DNA from: Oscillospiraceae bacterium
Lineage (GTDB): Bacteria > Bacillota > Clostridia > Oscillospirales > Ruminococcaceae
Assembly: GCA_020024155.1 (NCBI GenBank)
Contig: JAHHUE010000071.1
Location: 1 to 7,488, forward strand
Direction: 5' to 3'
Length of the DNA stretch: 7,488 nucleotides
Under the pieces are notes generated by a model that was given only the letters and a program-made list of their open reading frames with translations, was not told the DNA's origin and did no database searches. Shown here in pieces: positions 1 through 6,225 of the stretch; positions within the stretch are counted from its first letter, which is position 1; each line of letters starts with the position of its first letter. Position numbers and translations under genes: made by a program.

Positions 1-51
1 AAAGGTGAAATTATAATATCAAAGAATGGTCAAGATGATATTATTGCTTAA
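1..51 (+). CDS. fliG: FliG flagellar motor switch protein, C-terminal end only (partial)
   Basis: The first 16 codons read in frame 1 as KGEIIISKNGQDDIIA and end at TAA 49-51. This matches the usual end of FliG, in which a 'GEIVI' strand is followed by a Gly-rich, acidic stretch and a hydrophobic last few residues. FliG is the rotor protein that contacts MotA and, with FliM and FliN, forms the switch at the cytoplasmic face of the basal body. The call rests on this short tail and on its position directly upstream of fliH, which is where fliG sits in most Firmicute flagellar clusters. The rest of the gene lies outside the window. Its last codons are duplicated just downstream (see the repeat at 22-88). 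Confidence 0.8.
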   Translation, partial: KGEIIISKNGQDDIIA

Positions 52-88
52 TTATGAAGAACGGAAAGGATGATATTATTGCGTAATT
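22..88 (+). repeat. 35-base tandem duplication of the fliG 3' end, spanning the fliG-fliH junction
   Basis: Bases 22-53 recur at 57-88, an offset of 35, with 27 of 32 positions identical and an unbroken 14-base match (34-47 with 69-82). The first copy encodes the FliG tail KNGQDDIIA-stop. The second copy read in the same frame, from ATG 54, gives MKNGKDDIIA-stop (54-86). Of the five differences, three are silent in that frame and the other two turn the Gln codon into Lys. The changes at 65-68 create the GGAAAGGA that serves as the fliH ribosome binding site. The likely origin is a local duplication whose second copy was taken over as the fliH translation start region. Confidence 0.85.
63..81 (+). 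promoter_or_regulatory. Ribosome binding site deciding a TTG start for fliH
   Basis: GGAAAGGA at 63-70 lies directly against, and overlaps by one base, the ATG at 70-72 that would open the longest reading frame. A ribosome bound there could not use that ATG. The in-frame TTG at 79-81 is 8 bases downstream of the GGA, a normal spacing, and gives a product beginning MRNLWKAK. FliH proteins of Firmicutes often begin with a short Met-x-Asn-Leu-hydrophobic-Lys stretch, which agrees with this start. Confidence 0.7.
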
Positions 89-996
89 TATGGAAGGCAA
101 AGTCAAAAACAGATACTGCACCAAAAATTGAAGAGTATCAATTTGCACAAGCAGATGAATTTGAATTTGACACAGAAGAGGACTTTGAAGAAGAATTGCC
201 TTTGGATGAAGATATAGGAGAAGATGAAGAACTTACATCTTCAGATGAAGATACAGACTCTCTAGGTTATGCAAAAATACAAAGTGAAAAAATAATAAAT
301 CAAGCTAAATGTCAGGCAGAAGAAATTATAAGTCAGGCAGAAAGCCAAGCAGAGCAACTAAAAGAATCAATTAGAAGACAAGCATCCGAAGAAGGATATA
401 ATCAAGGGTATAATCAAGGTTTTAACGAGGGAATGCAACAAGGAAATGCAAAAATTGTTGAAGAAATCTCCAAAAAAAAATCAGAACTTGACAAACAGTT
501 TGTAGATAGAATTGATGATTTTGTAAAAAAATCAGAAAATATATTAGGACAGCAATTAAAAGATAATTTGAATGATATGAGAGACTTATCAATTGCAATT
601 GCTGAAAAAGTTATCAGTATAAGTTTGAAAAGCAGTACAGAGATAATCGGAAAAATGATTCAAACAGCAGTAGATAAAAGAAAGCGTCGTGAATGGGCAC
701 ATGTGTATATTTCAGAATGTGACGCTAAGAGGATAACAGTTTTACCACCTGCAATGGCAACTGCTCTATCAGAATTATCAGACCATGTAAGAATAATTCC
801 AATGGCAGATGATGAATCCGGAACATGCATTATAGAATGTCCGGATGAAATTATTGACGCAAGTGCTGCTACACAAATTCAAAATATAAAAGATATGTTA
901 AATACACAGCCTGTCAGCGATAGTATGACAACATCTTTATTACAAGATACCAAGGGGAATAGTTATGTTTCGTCAAATGATTCGTCAAGTCTATAA
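79..996 (+). CDS. fliH: FliH, flagellar export ATPase regulator/stator
   Basis: FliH dimers bind the N-terminus of the FliI ATPase and tether it to the flagellar type III export gate. The chosen TTG start gives 305 residues; an ATG at 70 would add only three. After a basic first 13 residues comes a very acidic stretch (about 21-58, rich in Glu and Asp). A heptad-like helix with repeated Gln-Ala-Glu units follows (about 65-102), then the run GYNQGYNQGFNEGMQQG near 106-122. That run has Gly at every fourth position, the helix-packing glycine repeat typical of FliH. The C-terminal half (about 160-270) is the FliH/YscL-like domain. The last 32 bases overlap fliI, so translation of the two is probably coupled. 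Two 12-base direct repeats (397-408 and 409-420, 11 of 12 identical) encode part of the glycine repeat. Confidence 0.9.
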   Translation: MRNLWKAKSKTDTAPKIEEYQFAQADEFEFDTEEDFEEELPLDEDIGEDEELTSSDEDTDSLGYAKIQSEKIINQAKCQAEEIISQAESQAEQLKESIRRQASEEGYNQGYNQGFNEGMQQGNAKIVEEISKKKSELDKQFVDRIDDFVKKSENILGQQLKDNLNDMRDLSIAIAEKVISISLKSSTEIIGKMIQTAVDKRKRREWAHVYISECDAKRITVLPPAMATALSELSDHVRIIPMADDESGTCIIECPDEIIDASAATQIQNIKDMLNTQPVSDSMTTSLLQDTKGNSYVSSNDSSSL

Positions 997-2266
997 TGCA
1001 GAAACTTATAGTTTGACAGGGAAGATAGAAAATGTTGTTGGTATGTCCATTGAAGCATCAGGTGGACATGCTGCGGTAGGCGATATTTGCCGTATCTATA
1101 ACGGAGATTCTGGAACACAGGTAACAGCAGAGGTTGTAGGTTTTAAAAACAATAAAATATTATTGATGCCATACTCTGAAATGAATGGTATTTCAGCAGG
1201 CAATTTGGTAAGAAATACAGGCAAGCAGTTGACACTGCGTGTTGGCGAGTTTTTGAGAGGACGCATTATCAATGCCTTGGGGCAACCTATTGATGGAAAA
1301 GGCCCTCTTGAAGGAGGAACACCTTACTGTATTACAGGTTCTCATATCAACCCACTAGAAAGACCACCTATAAGAGAAAAAATGGAATTTGGTGTAAAAG
1401 CAATAGATGGAATGATAACAATAGGCAAAGGACAGCGTATTGGTATTTTTGCAGGTTCCGGTGTAGGTAAAAGTACACTTATGGGTATGATTGCAAAAAA
1501 TGTTAAAGCCGATATAAATGTAATTGCACTTGTTGGAGAACGTGGACGCGAAGTTTTGGAGTTCATACAAAAAGATTTGGGCGAAGAAGGTATGGCACGT
1601 TCTATTTTGGTTGTTGCAACTTCTGACCAGCCAGCTATGTTGAGAATGAAATGTCCAAGTGTTGCAACAGGTATTGCAGAATATTTTAGAGACCAAGGTT
1701 ATGATGTTCTTCTTATGATGGACTCACTAACCAGATTTGCTATGGCACAAAGAGAGATAGGTCTTGCAATAGGTGAACCTCCGGTATCTCGTGGTTATAC
1801 GCCGTCAATTTATTCTGAACTACCTAAACTTCTTGAAAGAAGTGGTAACTTTAAGAAAGGTTCAATTACAGGTGTATATACAGTTTTGGTAGAAGGTGAT
1901 GATACAAATGAACCTATTGCTGATACTGTGCGTGGTATTCTTGATGGGCATATTATTCTATCCCGTACATTAGCTAACGCAAACCACTATCCAGCTATTG
2001 ATGTAAGTGGTAGTGTTTCAAGACTTATGAATGAAATTGTTTCACCAGAACATTTACAGTTGGCATCAAAAGCCAGAGATATACTGGCTGTTTATGAGCG
2101 AAATTCGGATTTGGTTTCAATTGGCGCATATAAAGCAGGTACAAATAGAAAACTGGATTATGCATTGACAAAAATAGATGATGTTAATGCTTTTCTAACA
2201 CAAGGTGTAAATGAAGTTTTTACATATGAGCAGACTCTCGATAAATTACAGGAAATTTTAAAATAG
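965..2266 (+). CDS. fliI: FliI, flagellum-specific export ATPase
   Basis: FliI is the F1-beta-like hexameric ATPase of the flagellar type III export apparatus at the inner face of the membrane, working with FliH and FliJ. The 433 residues are the usual family length. Visible motifs are the Walker A loop GSGVGKST (164-171), the GERGREV segment with the probable catalytic Glu192, a Walker B strand ending LLMMD (249-253) followed by SLTRFAMAQREIG, and the ATPase alpha/beta signature PAIDVSGSVS (343-352). No key residue is missing. ATG 965 is preceded by GGGG at 954-957, 7 bases away. This start lies inside the end of fliH in another frame (32-base overlap), which suggests coupled translation. 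fliJ follows after 24 bases. Confidence 0.98.
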   Translation: MFRQMIRQVYNAETYSLTGKIENVVGMSIEASGGHAAVGDICRIYNGDSGTQVTAEVVGFKNNKILLMPYSEMNGISAGNLVRNTGKQLTLRVGEFLRGRIINALGQPIDGKGPLEGGTPYCITGSHINPLERPPIREKMEFGVKAIDGMITIGKGQRIGIFAGSGVGKSTLMGMIAKNVKADINVIALVGERGREVLEFIQKDLGEEGMARSILVVATSDQPAMLRMKCPSVATGIAEYFRDQGYDVLLMMDSLTRFAMAQREIGLAIGEPPVSRGYTPSIYSELPKLLERSGNFKKGSITGVYTVLVEGDDTNEPIADTVRGILDGHIILSRTLANANHYPAIDVSGSVSRLMNEIVSPEHLQLASKARDILAVYERNSDLVSIGAYKAGTNRKLDYALTKIDDVNAFLTQGVNEVFTYEQTLDKLQEILK

Positions 2267-2290
2267 TAGGCACTAAAGGAGGCGCTTTCT

Positions 2291-2746
2291 GTGAAAAAAT
2301 TTAAGTTTTCTTTGGATACTGTTCTTACATATAAACAACAGGTTTTAGACTCATTGCAAACAGAACATGCTGTTGCAATAGCTGAGGTTCAAAAGCAAAG
2401 AGAGAAGCTTACACATTTACAGCATAGTTATAGAGTATATGCTGAGGAATATCAAACTCGTTGCAAAGAGGGAATGGGGATAAAAGATGCTATCGCTTAT
2501 CAAGCCGGACTTCGTGCAAGAGAAAGAGAAATTGAGCAGGAAATGGGTGTTTTGTCTAACCTGCAAAGAAAAGAAGAAGAAAAAAGAAATTTAGTTGTTG
2601 AGGCTAAGTTGGAAACTTCATCACTTGAAAAATTACAAGAAAAGAAACTTAATGCATATAACACAGCTCTGGCTAAAAGTGAAGAGCAATTTATAGAAGA
2701 ATTTGTTTCTGTTAGATGTAATGATGCAAATTTTCAGAAATGTTAA
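2291..2746 (+). CDS. fliJ: FliJ, flagellar export stalk/chaperone-like protein
   Basis: FliJ is the small coiled-coil protein that sits in the pore of the FliI hexamer, as the gamma subunit does in F1, and helps use ATP hydrolysis for export. The product is 151 residues, close to the usual length of about 147. It begins MKKFKFSLDTVLTYKQQ, matching the family's 'F-x-F-x-L-x-x-V-L-x-x-[RK]' opening, and is otherwise almost entirely charged helix with heptad-like spacing (about 15-140). The start is GTG 2291, set by a strong AAAGGAGG at 2275-2282 with 8 bases of spacing. Identification rests on this opening, the composition and the position right after fliI. Sequence conservation in FliJ is low in general. 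Confidence 0.88.
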   Translation: MKKFKFSLDTVLTYKQQVLDSLQTEHAVAIAEVQKQREKLTHLQHSYRVYAEEYQTRCKEGMGIKDAIAYQAGLRAREREIEQEMGVLSNLQRKEEEKRNLVVEAKLETSSLEKLQEKKLNAYNTALAKSEEQFIEEFVSVRCNDANFQKC

Positions 2747-2813
2747 CGGTAGTAAGATGTGATTTGATTTTATATCAATTGACACTTTCTATATATTTAT
2801 AATGTATATATTG

Positions 2814-2831
2814 AAAGGAGGTGAAAAAGTG
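2814..2831 (+). promoter_or_regulatory. Ribosome binding site deciding a GTG start for fliK
   Basis: AAAGGAGGTG at 2814-2823 is a near-perfect Shine-Dalgarno sequence. It lies inside the reading frame opened by the ATG at 2802, so that ATG is very unlikely to be used. GTG 2829-2831 is 7 bases after the AGGAGG core and gives MSSMQNDLF. The ATG at 2838 would be 16 bases away, which is too far. Confidence 0.85.
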
Positions 2832-3905
2832 AGTAGTATGCAAAATGATTTGTTTTCCATGATTCAAACTATAACAGTAAACAACAAAAAAAATAATTGT
2901 AGCTCTAAGAAAGAATCTGCAAAAAACAACAGTTTTGAGCAGTGCATTAAAGAATACACAAACTCAAAAAAACAAGAAACTGTTTTAGAAGATGAAAATG
3001 TTAACACAAATAAAGGCACTTCTAAAAAAGAAGAGTTGGATATAACATTGTTGCAACAGTTGGCAGCTATGCAGATGGTAAATATTACCCCAGAAGAAAT
3101 CGTTGTTCCTCAAGAAGTTATTTCTCAGCAAACAGTTGTTGGTGAAGTTGAAATAGTTATACCAGAAGATGGAAAACAGCAAAATTCAAATGTTTATTCA
3201 AAAGATGTTCCAACAGTTGAAGTTGACGCAGATGGTAAAATCCAAGAACAAGTTATCGTTGAAGATATTGATAACTCAGCAACAAAAAATGATGGAAAAG
3301 AAGGTTTAGAACACGATTTTACAACAAAAGAAACCAAAGTTGAAAAATCTGATGTAAAAAAACAAGGCTCTTTTGAATCGGAAGATGTTGAAATTAAAGT
3401 TGAAGCAGAAGAATCTATATTTGGTAAATTGGAAACAATTCCTGTAAAGGTTAGTGAAACAACAAATACTGAAAAAAGTTCAGAAGCCAAAAATGTTGAA
3501 ACACAAGTTGTTGAAAAAGTTGTAAAAACAATTTCCTCTGGAGAATCAAAAGTAGAACTTCAATTAAATCCAGAACATCTTGGTAAAATTTCAATTGAAG
3601 TAACTCAAAAAGAAGATGGCTCATTGTCCATTGCATTAACAGCAGAACACAGCAGCACAAAAAATCTTTTGGAACGCATAATGCCAGAAATGCAGCAAAT
3701 GTTGCGTAGTAATACACAACAGAATGTTCAAATCCAAGTTTATGAACAAGAACATCATCAAGAGATGTATGATGAACAACATCATAATAATCAGCAAGGT
3801 CATAATCAAGAAAATGAACATCATCAAAGAAATAATCAAAAACACAATGAAGACTTCTTAAATCAGTTACGATTGGGACTTGTACACACAGTTGATTTTG
3901 AATAA
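2829..3905 (+). CDS. fliK: FliK, flagellar hook-length control protein
   Basis: FliK is exported during hook growth, acts as a molecular ruler, and through its C-terminal domain signals FlhB to switch export from hook to filament proteins. The product is 358 residues from GTG 2829. Residues 1-235 are low-complexity, rich in Lys, Glu, Val, Ser and Thr, as is usual for the ruler part. Residues about 238-305 match the Flg_hook domain: VELQLNPEHLGKISIEV, then a Gly-x-Leu strand, then LLERIMPEMQQMLRS. After the domain comes an unusual stretch rich in His, Gln, Asn and Glu (about 306-341), followed by a hydrophobic end. The gene ends in two consecutive TAA codons. The 82-base gap to fliJ is larger than most in this operon. 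Confidence 0.9.
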   Translation: MSSMQNDLFSMIQTITVNNKKNNCSSKKESAKNNSFEQCIKEYTNSKKQETVLEDENVNTNKGTSKKEELDITLLQQLAAMQMVNITPEEIVVPQEVISQQTVVGEVEIVIPEDGKQQNSNVYSKDVPTVEVDADGKIQEQVIVEDIDNSATKNDGKEGLEHDFTTKETKVEKSDVKKQGSFESEDVEIKVEAEESIFGKLETIPVKVSETTNTEKSSEAKNVETQVVEKVVKTISSGESKVELQLNPEHLGKISIEVTQKEDGSLSIALTAEHSSTKNLLERIMPEMQQMLRSNTQQNVQIQVYEQEHHQEMYDEQHHNNQQGHNQENEHHQRNNQKHNEDFLNQLRLGLVHTVDFE

Positions 3906-3927
3906 TAAGAAAGGAAGTTGATTTTTT

Positions 3928-4578
3928 TTGGGCGACTATATGAATAATCTTAGTGCAACACGCGCATCTAATAATATATCACATGCAGATTTCTTTGCTG
4001 GAAATAAAACACAGCCAAAAGGCGACCTTAGCATGAATGACTTTCTCATGTTAATGGTTACTGAACTTCAAAACCAAAGTATTGACTCAAATGCAGATAC
4101 ATCTCAAATGTTAAGTCAGATGGTAATGATGCAAATGGTAGATGCTATGACAAATATGACTCAAGCTTCTATTATGGGTTATGCAGCTTCTTTGGTTGGC
4201 AAAACGGTAACAGTTGGCGAAGTTGATTCAAACGGCAGAGTGCAGGAAGTTGTTGGAACTGTAACTGGCACAGGTGTAATGAACGGCGAACAAGTGGTAT
4301 TTGTTAACGATAAATACTATTATATGAATCAAATTATAGCAGTTGGTACTCTTCCAGCAGAAAAACCAAACAGTACAGATGGAACAGAAAAACCTGAAGG
4401 AGTAGAAAAACCAGAAAGTTCTGACAAGCCAGAAAGTACTGAAACTCCAAATGTTACAGAAAATCAGGAAAATGTTGAAAATCCAGGTTTTGTAGAAAAA
4501 CCGGAAGCTCCATCAGAAAATCAAAATGTGGAGAATAATCAACAAAACGAGGATAAAGCTCCTGAAGTAACATTTTAA
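3928..4578 (+). CDS. flgD: FlgD, hook assembly scaffold (hook cap) protein
   Basis: FlgD caps the growing hook and lets FlgE subunits insert. With TTG 3928 as start the product is 216 residues. The core sits near 38-80: NDFLMLMVTELQNQ, corresponding to the family's 'FL-x-LL-x-x-QLQNQ', followed by a Met- and Gln-rich helix in place of the usual 'QLAQFSSLEQM'. Residues about 83-142 form the small beta-rich region (ASLVGKTVTV through QIIAVGTLP). Residues 144-216 are a Pro/Glu/Asn/Ser-rich, probably disordered tail with repeated EKPE-type units, and the large C-terminal domains of enterobacterial FlgD are absent. AAGGAAG at 3911-3917 favours TTG 3928 (10 bases) over ATG 3940 (22 bases). A run of eight T (3922-3929) runs into the start codon. 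An ATG 3940 start, losing four residues, remains possible. Confidence 0.88.
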   Translation: MGDYMNNLSATRASNNISHADFFAGNKTQPKGDLSMNDFLMLMVTELQNQSIDSNADTSQMLSQMVMMQMVDAMTNMTQASIMGYAASLVGKTVTVGEVDSNGRVQEVVGTVTGTGVMNGEQVVFVNDKYYYMNQIIAVGTLPAEKPNSTDGTEKPEGVEKPESSDKPESTETPNVTENQENVENPGFVEKPEAPSENQNVENNQQNEDKAPEVTF

Positions 4579-4590
4579 GGGAAAATTAAA

Positions 4591-4624
4591 CACCTGTAAT
4601 AGACATAAAGTTTAAAAAGAGGTG
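4591..4624 (+). promoter_or_regulatory. Possible hairpin covering the ribosome binding site of the TIGR02530-type gene
   Basis: CACCT at 4591-4595 is exactly complementary to AGGTG at 4620-4624. The latter is the core of the Shine-Dalgarno AGAGGTGA for the ATG at 4631. Pairing would close a 24-base loop and hide the ribosome binding site. The stem is only five base pairs and the loop is AT-rich, so this may be chance. CACCT also resembles the 16S anti-Shine-Dalgarno core, so any such pentamer will pair with a good ribosome binding site. Confidence 0.3.
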
Positions 4625-4630
4625 ATAAAA

Positions 4631-5014
4631 ATGATTGAATCATTGCAAAGACAAAGAATTGTTCAACAAACAAATTCTTATCCAAGCATAGAGAAAAAAC
4701 ATTCAGTCCAATTTAATGAATTGCTAAAACTTCAGTTGGAGCATGCAGATGTCGCTAATAACGATTTGACTTTTTCTAAACATGCACGATTTAGAGCAGA
4801 AGAAAGAGGTATCGAAATAAATCAGGCATTGATTGACCAATTAAAGGGTGGCATGATAAGAGCACAAGAAAAAGGTGCAAAAAATATTCTTGCTCTAGAT
4901 GCAGAAAAAGCATTTATTATTAACATACCAAGTGCAAAAGTTATTACTGCAATTAGGCAAGATGAAATGCAAAACAACGTATTTACAAATATTGATGGTG
5001 CCGTGTTCCTGTAA
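4631..5014 (+). CDS. Conserved flagellar operon protein of unknown function (TIGR02530/flg_new-like)
   Basis: This 127-residue protein matches, as I remember the family, the small 'flagellar operon protein' found between flgD and flgE in many Firmicutes. Recognisable parts are FSKHARFRAEERGIEI (about 49-64), then a helix with 'KGGMIRAQEKGAKN' (about 71-84), the strand AFIINIPSAKVITAI (about 92-106), and the well-kept end VFTNIDGAVFL (117-127). It has no signal peptide, membrane segment or cysteine. Its job is not established; position suggests a role in hook assembly or export, which is inference. A GTG at 4622 lengthens the frame by three codons, but it falls within the ribosome binding site AGAGGTGA (4618-4625). 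ATG 4631, 5 bases beyond, is therefore preferred. Confidence 0.85.
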   Translation: MIESLQRQRIVQQTNSYPSIEKKHSVQFNELLKLQLEHADVANNDLTFSKHARFRAEERGIEINQALIDQLKGGMIRAQEKGAKNILALDAEKAFIINIPSAKVITAIRQDEMQNNVFTNIDGAVFL

Positions 5015-5049
5015 TAAATACAGATAGCAGGACCTTTTATGGAAGCTAG

Positions 5050-5076
5050 GATATTTTGCCCGTTTGACAAAATATC
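5050..5076 (+). other. Perfect 9-bp hairpin in the flgE leader
   Basis: GATATTTTG (5050-5058) is exactly complementary to CAAAATATC (5068-5076), closing the loop CCCGTTTGA. It lies in the 96-base spacer before flgE and is not followed by a T run, so it is not an intrinsic terminator. A second small stem, TAGC 5025-5028 with GCTA 5045-5048, sits just upstream and has CC/GG able to pair inside it. GGTG 4997-5000 could pair with CACC 5082-5085 around both. This suggests a structured leader, but the outer pairing reaches into the end of the preceding gene and is weak evidence. Confidence 0.55.
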
Positions 5077-5110
5077 GGCGACACCTATATAGAAAGGATT
5101 TAATTTAATT

Positions 5111-6211
5111 ATGACCGGAGCAATGTATGCAGCAATCGCTGGCTTAAGAACACATATGAGCAAAATGAATGTAATTGGTAACAATATAGCTAATGTAAAT
5201 ACCAATGGTTACAAATCACAAAGAGCAATATTCAAAGATGCTATGTATACAATGTATTCAAGTGGTTCAAATGGTACATCAACATCTGGTGGTAAAAACC
5301 CAGCACAGATTGGTTATGGTTCACAATTGAGCACAATTGATATTAACATGACAACAGGTACATATACATTGGGTAACAATACAGAGTGTATGCTTTATGG
5401 CGACGGATTTTTCCTTGTAGGCGATAAAGACGCTCCAATTAACCCAAATGACCCTAACAGCATTAAAACACTTAAAATGACTCGTGTTGGTGACTTTGGA
5501 TTTAAAGCTGATGGTTATCTTTGTGATGGTAGTGGTAACCCAGTATATGGTTTTCTTACAACAGGTGTTGATAAAGACGGTAAACCAATAGTAAGTGACC
5601 AGCTTGTTCCAATTCGTTTACCAAAATTGACAACAGAAAAAGATGCTCAAGGTAAAGACCAAGATAAAATAGCTTATCCAGTTGTAAAAGATAATGCTGG
5701 TAATGATATTCCACTTAAAGATGCAACAAAAGATGATGGTTCAGAATTGCCGTTTGCTCAAATTGATGGTATAAAAATAGACCCTAAAACTGGTGCTATT
5801 ACAGGTTCATCAAAAGATACAGATGAAATTATTACACTTGGCTACCTTGCTATTGGTAATGTTACAAACCCAAATGGTGTAACTCATGAAGAAGGCTTCT
5901 ACTACACAGCAGGTGATGGTGCAGGTGACTTAAATGTTTCATTGATAGGCAGTACTGCTAAAGACCTTGGTATTGAATATATTAACGGCAGCTTGTTCAA
6001 CCAAGCAGGCGGTAACACACAATCCGAAAAAATGAAAATCGGTAGTGCTGGCGGTACAAAACTTATGGCTGGTGCTTTGGAAGGTTCTAATGTAGACTTG
6101 GCTAGTGAAATTTCTGAAATGATTACAACTCAGAGAGGTTATCAAGCTAATACTCGTATTATCACAGTTACAGATAGTATGTTGGAAGAACTTGTAAACA
6201 TCAAACGTTAA
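5111..6211 (+). CDS. flgE: FlgE, flagellar hook protein
   Basis: FlgE polymerises into the hook, the universal joint between basal body and filament, after export by the flagellar type III system. The 366-residue product has the N-terminal rod/hook segment (about 5-37) with the signature GNNIANVNTNGYKSQR (23-38). A hook-type middle region follows (about 80-300), including LYGDGFFLV near 95-103. The C-terminal domain (about 320-366) has GALEGSNVDLASEISEMI and ends TDSMLEELVNIKR, giving the heptad helix that packs with the N-terminus. A FlgF/FlgG rod protein is the main alternative, but the length and position after flgD favour hook protein. The start ATG 5111 follows GAAAGGA (5092-5098) with a slightly long 12-base spacing. 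Codon use looks smoother (many GGT, CCA and ACA codons) than in fliH or fliK, as expected for an abundant protein. Confidence 0.93.
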   Translation: MTGAMYAAIAGLRTHMSKMNVIGNNIANVNTNGYKSQRAIFKDAMYTMYSSGSNGTSTSGGKNPAQIGYGSQLSTIDINMTTGTYTLGNNTECMLYGDGFFLVGDKDAPINPNDPNSIKTLKMTRVGDFGFKADGYLCDGSGNPVYGFLTTGVDKDGKPIVSDQLVPIRLPKLTTEKDAQGKDQDKIAYPVVKDNAGNDIPLKDATKDDGSELPFAQIDGIKIDPKTGAITGSSKDTDEIITLGYLAIGNVTNPNGVTHEEGFYYTAGDGAGDLNVSLIGSTAKDLGIEYINGSLFNQAGGNTQSEKMKIGSAGGTKLMAGALEGSNVDLASEISEMITTQRGYQANTRIITVTDSMLEELVNIKR

Positions 6212-6225
6212 TTTATTAAATTTAT

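Noticed and set aside
1508..1515. GCCGATAT on the + strand resembling a sigma-28 -10 element within fliI
   Set aside because: No TAAA at the required distance upstream, and it lies in the coding region just after the Walker A motif.
1342..1696. Two overlapping minus-strand open frames within fliI
   Set aside because: They lie antisense to the most conserved ATPase motifs of fliI, have no ribosome binding site or family resemblance, and their composition follows from the codons of the opposite strand.
2985..3845. Several minus-strand open frames within fliK, rich in Phe, Leu, Ser or Ile
   Set aside because: They are the complement of Lys/Glu/Asn/His-rich fliK codons, a known source of spurious hydrophobic frames; none has plausible start signals.
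5068..5105. Minus-strand GCCGATAT (complement of 5072-5079) resembling a sigma-28 -10 element
   Set aside because: The nearest TAAA is 19 bases away instead of about 15, and a promoter here would read antisense into the flagellar genes. Probably chance.
5015..5110. Possible cyclic-di-GMP riboswitch ahead of flgE
   Set aside because: The spacer lacks the conserved core sequences of the class I and class II cyclic-di-GMP aptamers as I know them. Only a hairpin-rich leader is supported.
4822..5205. Minus-strand open frame with hydrophobic stretches crossing the flgE start
   Set aside because: It covers two well-supported + strand genes and their spacer in antisense, with no recognisable family or ribosome binding site. 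The hydrophobic residues come from complementing Asn/Lys/Ile codons.
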